64,000 nt of DNA from Burkholderiales bacterium RIFCSPLOWO2_02_FULL_57_36 (GCA_001770855.1 MESE01000142.1:1-64000), one strand, 5' to 3'; positions 8,996-18,398 are shown, counted from the stretch's first letter. Program-made: numbers and translations. Notes: a model not told the origin generated them from the sequence alone.

Positions 8996-9421
8996 ATGGA
9001 CGATTCGTACAACCTGCAGCGCTTTGTCATTGCCCAGCAACCGGTATATGCGAACGTACTGGCAGAACTTCGCGCCGGCCTGAAGCAAAGCCATTGGATG
9101 TGGTTCATCTTTCCGCAGATCCGCGGATTGGGCCACAGTCCTTTGGCGCAAAAATTCGCCATCTCTACGCTGGATGAAGCCGAGGCGTATCTGCAGCATG
9201 CCGTTCTCGGGATGAGGCTGCGCGAATGCAGCCGCCTGGTTGCGGATATTAACGGCCGCACCATCCAACAAATATTCGGCTATCCGGACGACATGAAATT
9301 TCATTCTTCCATGACATTGTTCTCGCTGGCAACCCAAGAGAATGATGTTTTCAAGCAATGCCTGAACAAATATTTTTCGGGCGAAATGGATGCCGGTACC
9401 CTTGCGCAACTTGGGTGCTGA
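8996..9421 (+). CDS. DUF1810 family protein
   Basis: A 141-residue protein matching the usual length of DUF1810. Family hallmarks are YNLQRFVIAQQPVYANVLAELRAG, KQSHWMWFIFPQIRGLGHSP and the C-terminal DDMKFHSSMTLF. The role is not established. The start at ATG 8996 is set by the AGGAG ribosome binding site just upstream; a longer reading from 8963 lacks one. The gene stands alone between the MATE exporter and the hypothetical gene at 9597. Confidence 0.88.
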   Translation: MDDSYNLQRFVIAQQPVYANVLAELRAGLKQSHWMWFIFPQIRGLGHSPLAQKFAISTLDEAEAYLQHAVLGMRLRECSRLVADINGRTIQQIFGYPDDMKFHSSMTLFSLATQENDVFKQCLNKYFSGEMDAGTLAQLGC

Positions 9422-9596
9422 ATCCCGCATATAAGCATCCGACGGAAAATGTGCTTTCCATTGAACATCCGCAACTTTACGTGATCGAACCTCTTTCCCT
9501 GCTAAGAATGGGATAATGCACCTCCGGGTTCGCTTTGCCGCGTCACTTATGTGGGCAAGCACCGGGATTTCATTAACTATTTAAGAGCATCACATA

Positions 9597-10127
9597 TTGA
9601 ACTCCCCTAAAAGCAAGCGATGGAATGGAAAATTTGACACTCTTCCGGTGGATTACCTGAAAGAGGTCATGGCAAAAATGCTCGACTATGGCGATCGCGT
9701 GCAATTTTCGCTCGCCGGCGCAGGATCCCAGTTGAGCTATCAAGTCATCAACGCGCTTGACAAGAAAATGGCATTCGACCGGAATCATCATCTGCTGGCA
9801 TCGCCGACCGATGAATTTACCGGAACCAATGCCAGCGCGGTGTTCACATTGGATCAAGTCAAGGCGCGCATCGCCGGCGTCAGGGTCAGTACCGGTACCA
9901 CAGCGAAAACCATTCGTGCGGCACGCACCGGTAGCGGCGGCGGACGAACCACCGCGGCCAAGCTGGGCGAACAGTTTGCGACCCAGCGCTATGAATACTT
10001 CAAGAACAATCGGCAAACGCTGCCGCCCGCCATTTCAGAACATTCGGCCGAGATTGCCGAACTGATGATGAAAGGCAAATCCGTCGAAGAGGCATTTGGC
10101 GAGGTAGTTGGAAAATATTTCCAATAG
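9597..10127 (+). CDS. Hypothetical protein, TTG start
   Basis: A 176-residue protein I do not recognise. It begins at TTG 9597 with AAGAG about nine bases upstream; the next in-frame Met is at residue 25, which would remove a conserved-looking N-terminal helix. The middle contains a Gly/Ser/Arg linker (RAARTGSGGGRTTAAK), suggesting two small domains joined by a flexible, basic tether. No signal peptide or membrane segment is seen. The next gene, the Hsp70-like protein, follows 136 bases later on the same strand. Confidence 0.55.
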   Translation: MNSPKSKRWNGKFDTLPVDYLKEVMAKMLDYGDRVQFSLAGAGSQLSYQVINALDKKMAFDRNHHLLASPTDEFTGTNASAVFTLDQVKARIAGVRVSTGTTAKTIRAARTGSGGGRTTAAKLGEQFATQRYEYFKNNRQTLPPAISEHSAEIAELMMKGKSVEEAFGEVVGKYFQ

Positions 10128-10263
10128 CGCCTTGCGGATGCCGGGGCGATTCATCGGCCCCGTATGCGGGTCCTAACCAAATTCCGACATCAGTTAAATG
10201 TCATTTCGCGGGTCGAAGCGGAATAGCACAAGATGACGGCCCATATTGAAATGTGAAGAATTG

Positions 10264-11514
10264 ATGGCAGACGCATGCGGCGTGGACTTCGGTACGTCCA
10301 ATTCAACGGTCGGCTGGAGCCGGCCCGGACAACCAGCCCTTCTCATGCTGGAGGATGAGAAGCTGACTTTGCCTTCGGTCGTTTTTTTTAACGCGGAAGA
10401 TGAAACGGTCAACTTCGGCAGGGCGGCGCTCGCTTCTTACCTCGCCGGCCATGAAGGCCGATTGATGCGGTCGTTGAAAAGCCTGCTCGGCTCCAGCCTG
10501 ATCGATGGTCAAACCGAGGTGCTGGGACGTGCATTGTCGTACCGAAGCTTGCTGTCGCAATTCATTGCGGCGCTCAAGCATCGGGCGGAGCGCTCGGCGG
10601 GGCGGGAATTCAGCCATGCGGTTTTAGGCCGGCCGGTATTTTTCGTGGATGGCGACGCCGATGCCGACCATCTGGCCGAACAAACCCTGGCAGATATCGC
10701 CCGCGATGTCGGTTTCAGGGAAGTTGCATTTCAGTATGAGCCGATCGCCGCCGCGTTCGACTACGAATCGCAGATCGATCGGGAAGAACTGGTTCTGGTG
10801 GCCGACATCGGCGGCGGCACATCGGATTTTTCCCTGGTACGGCTGTCGCCCGCGCACGCAAAGAAAATCGACCGGCGCGGCGATGTCCTGGCCACCGCGG
10901 GCGTCCATATCGGCGGAACCGATTTCGATAAATATCTGAGCTTGTCGAGCGTCATGCCGCTTCTGGGTCTTGGCAGCCGGCTGAAGAACAACAGTGAAAT
11001 GCCATCCAGCTTTTATTTCAATCTCGCGACCTGGCACACGATCAATCTTGCTTATACCCGACACGCGGAAAGCCAACTCAAGGACATTTATCGTGATGCG
11101 ATCGATCGCGATAAACTCGATCGCCTGCGCGATTTGATACTGCAGCGCGCCGGTCATTGGCTGGCGCTCAAGGTCGAGCAGGGAAAGATCGAACTTTCCA
11201 ATGCCGATTCCACGGAATTGGTCCTTGAACGATTGATGCCCCAGGAGACGGTCACGCTCGACCGCGATCGCTTTGACGGCGCGATATCTCCGTTGGTCTC
11301 CGCGATTGAAAGCACCGTGCTCGGCTTGTTGTCGAATGCGGGCATCGGCAAGGAACAAGTGAGTACGATATTCTTTACCGGCGGATCAAGCGCCGTGCCG
11401 GCACTGCGCAAGAAGATCGCTATGGCGGTGCCCGATGCGCGGCAGGTCGAAGGCGATCTGTTCGGCAGTATCGGCGCAGGATTGGCGCTCGATGCCGCCA
11501 GGAGATTTGGCTAG
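10264..11514 (+). CDS. yegD: Hsp70-family protein, YegD type
   Basis: A 416-residue actin-fold ATPase of the short Hsp70 branch represented by E. coli YegD. Phosphate 1 is GVDFGTSNSTVGW (about residues 5-17), phosphate 2 is VLVADIGGGTSDFSL (about 178-192) and the adenosine motif is FFTGGSSAVPALRK near the C-terminus. There is no C-terminal peptide-binding domain, as expected for YegD rather than DnaK. The exact role in the cell is unclear. ATG 10264 is chosen because it directly precedes the first beta strand and has GAAGAA upstream; an upstream start would add a non-conserved tail. Confidence 0.85.
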   Translation: MADACGVDFGTSNSTVGWSRPGQPALLMLEDEKLTLPSVVFFNAEDETVNFGRAALASYLAGHEGRLMRSLKSLLGSSLIDGQTEVLGRALSYRSLLSQFIAALKHRAERSAGREFSHAVLGRPVFFVDGDADADHLAEQTLADIARDVGFREVAFQYEPIAAAFDYESQIDREELVLVADIGGGTSDFSLVRLSPAHAKKIDRRGDVLATAGVHIGGTDFDKYLSLSSVMPLLGLGSRLKNNSEMPSSFYFNLATWHTINLAYTRHAESQLKDIYRDAIDRDKLDRLRDLILQRAGHWLALKVEQGKIELSNADSTELVLERLMPQETVTLDRDRFDGAISPLVSAIESTVLGLLSNAGIGKEQVSTIFFTGGSSAVPALRKKIAMAVPDARQVEGDLFGSIGAGLALDAARRFG

Positions 11515-11715
11515 TCGATATTGGCGCACCAGATCAACCGGTTAGTTCCCTTCGCCGGTACGCGGTTCAATGCCGGAATAGAGTCGCATGAATTTCAAAA
11601 GGGTAGACTTTTTCTTGATTGTTGGCGCATCGTGCAGATGGAAAAACATGGCGTTTTGAACGGGAATGCGAATTCATAGTCTAAAAGGTTTCCACTTGCA
11701 TAGATTCATTACCCT

Positions 11716-12561
11716 ATGACAACCGATGCCGAAATAGAATTGCCAAAGAGCACCAAGACGAACAAGTCCCTGACCAAAGTACTGAATCAAAGTGCCCGTA
11801 TCAAGGAAGTGGTGGAAGAGTGTGCTGAAGAATTATCATCGGTGAATACCGTCCTCCAGCAAGAGCTTGCGGATTCGAATGCGTTGCCGGATGTTAAAAA
11901 TGCACTTCAAAAAAGTGGAACCATCGAAACCAAAGTACATGAAGCAGCCGGCGAGCTATCGCTGGTGAACCAGGCGTTGGAGGATGAGGTCAAGGAGCGC
12001 CAGATGCTTGAACATCAATTGGTCGCGGTCAAGAAGCAGGAGGAAGCGGCACGTCATGCCGCCTTTCACGATCCCTTGACCGGCCTGCCGAACCGGGTGC
12101 TGTTCAGCGATCGGCTTGAACATGGAGTAGCGCAGGCCAAACGGCATGGCTGGAGCATCGCGCTGATGTTTGTGGATCTGAACGATTTTAAAAGCATTAA
12201 CGATTCGTATGGACACGACGTCGGCGACCGGGTGCTGGAAATAATTTCGCAGCGGCTCAAGGATAGTACGAGGGCGGACGACACAGTCAGCCGCCACGGC
12301 GGCGATGAATTTTTATATCTGCTGATGGAGATCCGGGACGAACAGGATATTGTCGTGATTGCCGAAAAAATCCTCAAAGCGCTCGAAGAGCCATGTGACA
12401 TCAACATGCGCGGCCTTGCCATAAGTCCGCTGATCAATGCAAGCATCGGAATCTCGATTTTTCCGAAGAACGCTCTTACTGCCGACGACTTGATCAAATG
12501 CGCGGACAAGGCGATGTTTCGAGCCAAACGGACCAGATCCGGATATGCCTTTGCCCGGTAG
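11716..12561 (+). CDS. Diguanylate cyclase (GGDEF) with N-terminal coiled coil
   Basis: A 281-residue protein. Residues 1-115 are charged and heptad-like, with two similar segments around EVVEECAEELSSVNTVLQQEL and VHEAAGELSLVNQALEDEV, suggesting a dimerising coiled coil. The GGDEF domain (about 118-280) has the intact active-site motif RHGGDEF and, five residues before it, RADD, the RxxD inhibitory I-site. It should make cyclic di-GMP from two GTP and be feedback-inhibited. No membrane span or known sensor domain is present, so activation probably depends on dimerisation or a partner protein. It stands alone before the tRNA gene. Confidence 0.9.
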   Translation: MTTDAEIELPKSTKTNKSLTKVLNQSARIKEVVEECAEELSSVNTVLQQELADSNALPDVKNALQKSGTIETKVHEAAGELSLVNQALEDEVKERQMLEHQLVAVKKQEEAARHAAFHDPLTGLPNRVLFSDRLEHGVAQAKRHGWSIALMFVDLNDFKSINDSYGHDVGDRVLEIISQRLKDSTRADDTVSRHGGDEFLYLLMEIRDEQDIVVIAEKILKALEEPCDINMRGLAISPLINASIGISIFPKNALTADDLIKCADKAMFRAKRTRSGYAFAR

Positions 12562-12610
12562 CGCCGATTGGTTGCAACCCAGGACATTTGCCCATAGAAT
12601 TGCCTTTCAT

Positions 12611-12683
<73 letters not shown>

Positions 12684-12705
12684 CATTCAAATTCATTCGG
12701 CCTTA

Positions 12706-12863
12706 GGGCCCGCGCAGAAATAACTTGCACATTTTTGCTGGCCGGAGCGGGCGCGCTGCTGCGTTGCCCGCCGCTTGCAGTGCTCGTACTGCGGCGCGTC
12801 GGGCGCCTTGCGTCGCCTCCCGCTCCGACCGCCAAATTGCACAACTTATTCCTGCGCGGGCCC
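12706..12863. repeat. 158-bp imperfect palindrome downstream of tRNA-Ala
   Basis: The ends form a perfect 12-base inverted repeat, GGGCCCGCGCAG at 12706-12717 and CTGCGCGGGCCC at 12852-12863. Pairing continues inward with interruptions: AATAA/TTATT, GGAGCGGG with CCCGCTCC, and a central tip GCAGT/ACTGC around 12784. All arms share one centre, so the entire unit could extrude as one long hairpin. It begins 23 bases after the tRNA and holds no gene. It may be a REP or MITE-like element or a strong terminator; only one copy lies in this window. Confidence 0.7.
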
Positions 12864-13010
12864 TTACATCGGTTGCATCCGCATGGATACCGATCGGACC
12901 GGCAGCAAGCGCGAAGCAGGATTGGTTTAAATCCGGTAATTGCATTTTTTTGCAATGCCGGGATTACAGATGGACTCCAGTCATTGGATATCCAGGCTTC
13001 ATAGCGATGA

Positions 13011-13451
13011 TTAGCGCGGGCAATGGTTCGCAATGTCTTGCTGCGCCTTGTTCTCGATTGCGGCCCGTTCATCGTCTTCCATGTAGCTTCGCTGGCCGTT
13101 TTTATCGAGCCGGTAGACTAACTTGCCATCCAGGTTTTGCATTTTGCGACGCGCGCTTGCGCAAATATGCTGGCTGGTGGACGCGGTTTCTTCCTTGGGT
13201 TTCATCGCATCCTGTTCGATTCTTCTACGCTGGAAGTCGCGGTTTTTCTGTTCCCAGTCAGGCGTTTGCTCGCTTGAATTCTGAGTTGGCGTCGTTCGTA
13301 TCACTTCCGGCTTGACTTTGCGGGATTGGGGAGGCGCATCCCCGTACTGGGTCTTTCCATTTGCATCCACCCATTTGTAGATCTGGGCTTCGGCGGACAG
13401 CGTGATCATGCACAGCACAAGAAGCAAAGAGGATGGAAAAATATCGGTCAT
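13011..13451 (-). CDS. Secreted DUF4124-domain protein
   Basis: A 146-residue protein with a Sec signal peptide (hydrophobic core SSLLLVLCMITL, cleavage likely after AEA) followed directly by the DUF4124 motif QIYKWVDANGKTQYGDAPP. The rest is charged and contains LVYRLDKNGQRSYMEDDERA, which looks like a second short motif near the C-terminus. DUF4124 proteins are common periplasmic proteins of unknown function in beta- and gammaproteobacteria. I start at ATG 13451 because it places the signal peptide at the N-terminus; upstream in-frame starts add a non-secretory, poorly conserved extension. Confidence 0.8.
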   Translation of the reverse strand: MTDIFPSSLLLVLCMITLSAEAQIYKWVDANGKTQYGDAPPQSRKVKPEVIRTTPTQNSSEQTPDWEQKNRDFQRRRIEQDAMKPKEETASTSQHICASARRKMQNLDGKLVYRLDKNGQRSYMEDDERAAIENKAQQDIANHCPR

Positions 13452-13841
13452 TTCAACGCTTTCGAAGTTCAGCCGGGTGGCCATTGAGTACTTTAATTTA
13501 TTATGTAAGGTAGAGCGGCGCGACACATTCAGAATCATCTTGTTAAGTGCGCCTTGGATGCGCCTGCGCGATGGTATATGCTGATTCAAGGTCAATGCTA
13601 TCCCATAGACATGGGATAACGATACGCACTGAGCCGGTCAGCCATGTTTGATCGGTCTGCGTGGCATCGACTTGCCCAGTGCATCTGTGTAAAATAAAAA
13701 CGATCGTCAGGTGCAGTTGCCATCGGCAAAAATTGCCGGCTTCAAGCCAAACCATTTACCCCGGTTCAAGCTGATGCACTTTTCTATCGGGCGAACGCGC
13801 TCGCGGTACTCGCATTCCTAACCACGAAGACGAAGCGCACA
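13452..13841. other. Intergenic region between the DUF4124 gene and rquA
   Basis: This 390-base divergent gap contains no gene I can support. The only notable item is a small dyad, TTGCCATCGGCAA, at 13717-13729. No FNR box or sigma54 motif was found, so control of rquA is not visible from sequence. Confidence 0.4.
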
Positions 13842-14591
13842 ATGGAAAATTCGTTCGGCAGCACTTCAGTCCCCGATCTTGACACCGACACCTCCCTTTA
13901 TCCTCCAATACCGGCCTATGTCGAAGACAATTACTGGTGGGCTTACGTGCATCCGCACGCCGTGTATTTTTGGGATCGCCAATGGCTGATCAACCTCGTT
14001 CTGCTTGGCAACTATAAACGCTTGTGCGCAGCAGTCCTGGATGGATGCCGGCGCAGCTTGCCTGGCCGCACGCTCCAGGTGGGCTGCGCGTACGGCAATA
14101 TAACGCCGCGGCTGGCACAATGCGTCGAGCAAAACGGCATGCTTGACGTGATCGATGTCTTGCAGGTGCAGCTCGACAATCTGGCGCCGAAATTGCCGCA
14201 GGATGCGCGTGTGAAGCTGCATTGCATGGATTCGACAGCGCTCAATTTTGACGATGCCTGTTTTGACCGCGTGGTGTTTTTCTTGCTGTTGCACGAGCAG
14301 CCGGTGACGGTGCGCAAGCAAACGCTGGCCGAGGCGTTGCGCGTGCTTCGGCCCGGCGGCACCATTACGATCGTCGATTATGCCCGTCCAAACCGTTTCA
14401 ATCTGCCCTGTCGACTGTGGACTTCGGTGCTGGAAAAGCTGAAGCCCTTTGCCTCGGATTTATGGAACGGGGAAGTGGCGGACTGGCTGCCAACCGATGC
14501 CGGCGTCGTGTGCGTTCGCCGGCTGCGATTTTTCGGCGGTTTTTTCCAGATTCTGACCTTCACTTCGGATTCCGTAACGGAAAAACGCTGA
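13842..14591 (+). CDS. rquA: Rhodoquinone biosynthesis methyltransferase-like enzyme RquA
   Basis: A 249-residue class I SAM-methyltransferase-fold protein. The N-terminal block YVEDNYWWAYVHPHAVYFWDRQWLINLVLLGNY, the motif LQVGCAYGNITPRLA in place of the usual GxGxG, VVFFLLLHEQPVTVRKQTLAEALRVLRPGG and the late LKPFASDLWNGEVADWLP match RquA as I know it. RquA converts ubiquinone to rhodoquinone, a low-potential quinone for anaerobic electron transport, typically with fumarate reductase. The gene lies directly beside the Arr/Arx-like respiratory island but is transcribed towards the regulator gene at 14670-16013 (convergent). Start ATG 13842 has no strong ribosome binding site. No other rhodoquinone gene is needed in bacteria beyond the ubiquinone pathway. 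Confidence 0.82.
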   Translation: MENSFGSTSVPDLDTDTSLYPPIPAYVEDNYWWAYVHPHAVYFWDRQWLINLVLLGNYKRLCAAVLDGCRRSLPGRTLQVGCAYGNITPRLAQCVEQNGMLDVIDVLQVQLDNLAPKLPQDARVKLHCMDSTALNFDDACFDRVVFFLLLHEQPVTVRKQTLAEALRVLRPGGTITIVDYARPNRFNLPCRLWTSVLEKLKPFASDLWNGEVADWLPTDAGVVCVRRLRFFGGFFQILTFTSDSVTEKR

Positions 14592-14669
14592 ACGATCGTC
14601 GTGCAGCGCGCGCGCACATTGCGGCAGCGGCCGGAGCGGGCATCACTCAGCCGCGCAGTTCCAGCCGAT

Positions 14670-16013
14670 TTAAACGCCGTGATCGTGTTTGTCGGAGATA
14701 CCGAGCTTGTGCATTTTTTCCCATAGGTTTTTTCGGCTGATCCCCAATGCCGCGGCAGTGTCGGCGATTCTTCCATGGTTGCCGACAAGCGCTCGCTCGA
14801 TATAGCGTTTTTCACATGCATGCAGGTAGGCGTTGAGCGTGTCGCCCTTCATATCCGGCACGTTATCGAACTGCATCGCGGATTCAAACAGGGATTGCGC
14901 GGTCAGCGTCGGCTGTCGCGAAATGATGGAGGCGCGTTCGATGCAATTCTTTAGTTCGCGCACGTTGCCCGGCCACGGATAATCCAGCAGCGCCTGTTCA
15001 GCCAGCGGATGCAGGGAACGCCGCACCGCTCCATGATCGCTTTGGGTATCGAGAAAAACCTGGGCCAGCCAGAGGATGTCTTCTTTCCGTTCGCGCAATG
15101 GCGGAATCGCGATGTGTATGACATTGATGCGATAGTAAAGGTCTTCCCGGAATTGACCGGCCTCCACCATGCGCAGCAAATCGTTGTGGGTGGCGCATAC
15201 AAGATTGATCTCGACCGGTATTTCCCCATCGCCGCCGACCCGGACGATTTTCCGCTCCTGAATTACGCGCAACAGTCTTACCTGCATCGGCAACGGCATA
15301 TCGCCGATTTCGTCGAGGAACAGGGTGCCGCCGTTTGCTTGCTCGAAAAACCCCTTCCGGGTTTTCAGCGCGCCGGTAAAAGCGCCTTTTTCATGACCGA
15401 AAAGTTCGGCTTCGATCAATGTTTCGGTCAGCGCGCCGCAATTCACGGCGATGAAGGGCGCTTTCTCATCGGGCGCGCGCAGCCGGTGCAGCGCGCGCGC
15501 CACGATCTCCTTGCCTACACCGGACTCGCCGGTTAATAACACCGAACCGGTGCGGCTTGCGAATCGGGGCAGCATTTCGGCGATGCGGCGCATTGCGGCG
15601 GAGATGCCGAGCACAGGCGCCTGCGGGATACGGGGTTGCCGGCGCTCGCAAATCGACTTCAATTTATCCAGCAGCATTTCAACATCAAAGGGCTTGGTCA
15701 GATAATCTTCCGCGCCAAGCCGCAGCAGGCGCACCGCACTGTCGATCGCACCGTGGCCGGTGATGAACACAAACGGCGGCAATGCAATGCCGCTTCCGAT
15801 CAGTTCTGTGAACAACTGTTCTCCATCCACGTCCGGCAAACAAATATCGCTCACCACCACGTCATACGGTTTGCTGCTGATCGGCAGGATTGCCGCGCGG
15901 CCGGCCTTGAACCAGTCGCATGAAAATCCTTCCAGGTCAAGACGGTCGGCCAGCGCTTCGCCCATGATGGCGTCGTCTTCGATCAGGCAGATGCGGTACA
16001 GGGGCTTGGTCAC
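14670..16013 (-). CDS. NtrC-type sigma54-dependent response regulator (AioR/ArxR-like)
   Basis: A 447-residue enhancer-binding protein. The receiver domain has the acidic pocket EDD near residue 12, phospho-acceptor Asp56 (VVVSDICLP) and Lys107. The AAA+ domain has Walker A GESGVGKE (162-169), the sigma54-contact loop GAFTGA (210-215) and Walker [10 protein letters not shown] Fis-type helix-turn-helix ([26 protein letters not shown]) ends the protein. It starts within the stop of the sensor kinase gene (four-base overlap). The order binding protein, kinase, regulator is that of AioXSR and ArxXSR arsenite-sensing systems. The target is predicted to be the pair of sigma54 promoters at 18475-18543 through the 18-bp dyads nearby. 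Confidence 0.9.
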   Translation of the reverse strand: MTKPLYRICLIEDDAIMGEALADRLDLEGFSCDWFKAGRAAILPISSKPYDVVVSDICLPDVDGEQLFTELIGSGIALPPFVFITGHGAIDSAVRLLRLGAEDYLTKPFDVEMLLDKLKSICERRQPRIPQAPVLGISAAMRRIAEMLPRFASRTGSVLLTGESGVGKEIVARALHRLRAPDEKAPFIAVNCGALTETLIEAELFGHEKGAFTGALKTRKGFFEQANGGTLFLDEIGDMPLPMQVRLLRVIQERKIVRVGGDGEIPVEINLVCATHNDLLRMVEAGQFREDLYYRINVIHIAIPPLRERKEDILWLAQVFLDTQSDHGAVRRSLHPLAEQALLDYPWPGNVRELKNCIERASIISRQPTLTAQSLFESAMQFDNVPDMKGDTLNAYLHACEKRYIERALVGNHGRIADTAAALGISRKNLWEKMHKLGISDKHDHGV

Positions 16014-17464
16014 ACTTTTGCTCCTAACGGTATATGGACGCCAAACCGGGTGATGCCTTCATCGCCGGCGACAATGATGCGGCCACCCAGTTTTTGCATG
16101 ATTTGATAAGTAACCCACAAGCCAAGACCATGGCCCGATTCCCGATGCGTCATGAAGGGTTCGAATATATGGTCGCGCTGCGCTTCGGTAATCCGGCAGC
16201 CGTCATTGCCGACTTCGAACCGGAGTTCGCCGCGGGCGATTTCGATCTCGCACCAGACGATGCCGCGCTCGTTGGCCGCCTGAACGGCATTGAGCAAAAG
16301 ATTCATGAACACTTGGCGCAGCAGGGTCGCAGGAAGCGCTACCTCGTTATCGAGTTTTCCCCGGTAGTCAATTTTCAGATGCTTCTTTTGCGCCTCGGGC
16401 TGCATCAAGGTATGAATATCATCGACGTCCTGCGGCGAAAAATTCCGATTGTTGACGCGCGCCTCAATCAAAAGCGCGGCAACGGTTTCTTTGATTTGTA
16501 GAAGGCCCCGTTCGATCAGCGAAACTGTTTTCAGCATGCGCGGAGTGCATTCGCCATGATGCTTGAGCGTGTTGGTCGCCGTCAGCATGCCGGCCAAGGG
16601 GTTGTTTATTTCGTGTGCGATGCCTGCAGTCAGTTGGCCCACCGCCGCCAGGCGTTCACTACGGACCATTTCCTTTTCCAGCAGCGCTTTTTCGCGCAAT
16701 TCGCCGAGCGTCAGGCGATAGGCGTCAAACAGTTTTCCGAGTTCGTCGCGATATGGATAGAGCGTGGGATCGATATCGTCAGGCAGCCGGCGCGTGCCTA
16801 ATTGTTCCATGCGTTCGGTGAGCTGCATCAATGGAATCGCCATGCGGCGCCCCCAATACCAGTTCAACGGCAATAGCACCGCCAGTATCAGCAGTCCCAT
16901 CAAACCGGCACGCCATGCACTTTGAAAAAAACTCTCCATGAATTTCGAACGCGAGTAAATCAGTATCAGCGTTCCGATTTGCGTTTCCTTGTCGGCAATG
17001 GGTACGGCAAAGTAAAAATACCGAGACCCGCCCACTTCAAGTGCGCGTGTTGAATCCATATCAGCGCTGGGAAGGCGTGCGGCTATTTTCGAATAGTCGC
17101 CGCCATGCCGCGCCAGGTCGGTAAGCATAGGCAAGCGGGCCGGCTGGGTCGATACAACAATCTGCCCCGCGGTATTGACTACCAACAGCGTTTCCGCCTG
17201 CATGGGGTTTCCCCCGGCCGTGCCGCGCAATGGCGCCTCGATCAATTCGTAGGCACCCCAAACATCCTCATGCAGAAGCGTCGTGAACAGGGTATTTGCC
17301 AGGGATCGTCCAAGACTGTCCGCGCTTGTCAGCATGCCCTGCTTCAGGTCGTCGTAGGTGTGAGCGAACAGGGAGGCCGACGTAGTCAAGACCGTCAGCA
17401 CGATCAACAGTCCGCCCCAGATCGGAATCTTGGTGCGGAAGCTCAAATCGAAAAAAGCTTTCAT
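16010..17464 (-). CDS. Membrane sensor histidine kinase (AioS/ArxS-like)
   Basis: A 484-residue kinase. Membrane span 1 is at about residues 16-36 and span 2 at about 186-205; between them lies a roughly 150-residue periplasmic sensor with two short alpha/beta segments (LLVVNTAGQIVVST, RYFYFAVPIADKETQIGTLIL) typical of CACHE-like folds. A HAMP linker follows, then HisKA with His284 (GIAHEINNPLAG) and an HATPase domain with MNLLLNAVQAA, HGLGLW and a GDEGITRFGVHIPL end. It lies nine bases after the binding-protein gene and overlaps the regulator gene. It probably reads ligand through that binding protein. ATG 17464 is preferred to GTG 17467. Confidence 0.88.
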   Translation of the reverse strand: MKAFFDLSFRTKIPIWGGLLIVLTVLTTSASLFAHTYDDLKQGMLTSADSLGRSLANTLFTTLLHEDVWGAYELIEAPLRGTAGGNPMQAETLLVVNTAGQIVVSTQPARLPMLTDLARHGGDYSKIAARLPSADMDSTRALEVGGSRYFYFAVPIADKETQIGTLILIYSRSKFMESFFQSAWRAGLMGLLILAVLLPLNWYWGRRMAIPLMQLTERMEQLGTRRLPDDIDPTLYPYRDELGKLFDAYRLTLGELREKALLEKEMVRSERLAAVGQLTAGIAHEINNPLAGMLTATNTLKHHGECTPRMLKTVSLIERGLLQIKETVAALLIEARVNNRNFSPQDVDDIHTLMQPEAQKKHLKIDYRGKLDNEVALPATLLRQVFMNLLLNAVQAANERGIVWCEIEIARGELRFEVGNDGCRITEAQRDHIFEPFMTHRESGHGLGLWVTYQIMQKLGGRIIVAGDEGITRFGVHIPLGAKV

Positions 17465-17473
17465 CACGTCGGC

Positions 17474-18358
17474 TTACTCTTCCCCGAACGCAGTCATCAT
17501 TTGCTTTACGCGCTCATATAGCTGTTCCGTTCCAGGCGTGAAACCGTCCAGATTAAGGCGGCGCAGCAATGCCGCACCCTCGGCATCCGCCGCCATGCCA
17601 AGCAGTATTTTTTGAAAAGCATTGAAATCCGCATCCGGAACCGAGCTGTGTGCAACGAATGGGGGAAAGCCGTATTCGGGCGATCTTTCGACAATGCGCG
17701 TTTTTGCCGTCAATTCGGGATTGACGATTGCCAGCGTGTCCCAGACAAAACTGTCGACCGCGCCGCCCTCCGCGAGCTGGATCGCCACTGCCTGGACAAC
17801 CTTGCGATGCGAGTGGGTGAAAAAAGTCTTGCGGAAGAAGGTCGCGGGATTTTCTCCAAGCTGAAGCAACGCATGGCGCGGCACCAGGTATCCGGTATTG
17901 GAGTAGGGGTCGGCGTAGGCGAACACGGTGTTCTTCAACTGCTTGATCGAGGTGACGTGCCGATTGGAGGACGGTACCAGCAAATAAGAGCGGTAATAGG
18001 GACGCCCCTGATAGACCGGTACGGCGAGCAGGCGCACCTGTTTTTTCAGATGCAGATACGGGTAATCGCAGATCCACGCGAAATCAAGTTTCTTCAGCCG
18101 GAACAATTCAATCGTTTCTCGATAACTGTCGCGACTGATGAATGTGACGCCGCGGCCGAGTTTTTTTTCGAGATAGCGCCGCCATTCTTCGAGCAAGCCA
18201 TGCTGGTCATGCAGGAAGGCCGGGGACAAGCCGATCCGGACCGGTTTCGGGCCGACCGTCCATCCCGGCGCCGGCCAGAGCAGTGCGCCCATGGCCGCGG
18301 CAAAAGTGCGCAGGAGATGGCGTCTGTCTGTTTGCGGCCGGTTACCGATTCGTAACAT
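17474..18358 (-). CDS. PhnD-like periplasmic binding protein (AioX/ArxX-like)
   Basis: A 294-residue binding protein of the phosphate/phosphonate (PhnD) superfamily with an N-terminal twin-arginine-like leader (DRRHLLRTFAAAMGALLWPAPG). Domain features include VRIGLSPAF, FAWICDYPYL and GAVDSFVWDTLAIVNPE. No ABC transporter genes accompany it; instead it heads an operon with a sensor kinase and a sigma54 regulator, so it is likely a ligand sensor. It has exactly one cysteine, Cys97 in WICDYP. In the arsenite sensor AioX a conserved cysteine is required for arsenite binding, so Cys97 is a candidate ligand residue. ATG 18358 has AAGGGAG at a good distance. Confidence 0.85.
   Translation of the reverse strand: MLRIGNRPQTDRRHLLRTFAAAMGALLWPAPGWTVGPKPVRIGLSPAFLHDQHGLLEEWRRYLEKKLGRGVTFISRDSYRETIELFRLKKLDFAWICDYPYLHLKKQVRLLAVPVYQGRPYYRSYLLVPSSNRHVTSIKQLKNTVFAYADPYSNTGYLVPRHALLQLGENPATFFRKTFFTHSHRKVVQAVAIQLAEGGAVDSFVWDTLAIVNPELTAKTRIVERSPEYGFPPFVAHSSVPDADFNAFQKILLGMAADAEGAALLRRLNLDGFTPGTEQLYERVKQMMTAFGEE
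18340..18357. promoter_or_regulatory. 18-bp dyad operator, copy 1
   Basis: GGTTACCGATTCGTAACA matches the perfect dyad at 18653-18670 at most positions in both halves. It overlaps the binding-protein start codon, and its centre lies about 152 bases upstream of the predicted rightward start site, a suitable enhancer position for an NtrC-type activator. Confidence 0.55.
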
Positions 18359-18380
18359 GAATCACTCCCTTTGAATCTGT

Positions 18381-18398
18381 TGTCACCGAACCGTAACC
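18381..18398. promoter_or_regulatory. 18-bp dyad operator, copy 2
   Basis: TGTCACCGAACCGTAACC matches the 18-bp dyad at 14 of 18 positions. Its centre is 41 bases, about four helical turns, from copy 1 and about 111 bases upstream of the rightward sigma54 start site. Confidence 0.55.

Noticed and set aside
10142..10165. GGGGC/GCCCC hairpin after the hypothetical gene at 9597 as a terminator
   Set aside because: The short stem is not followed by a T run, so it was not listed as a terminator.
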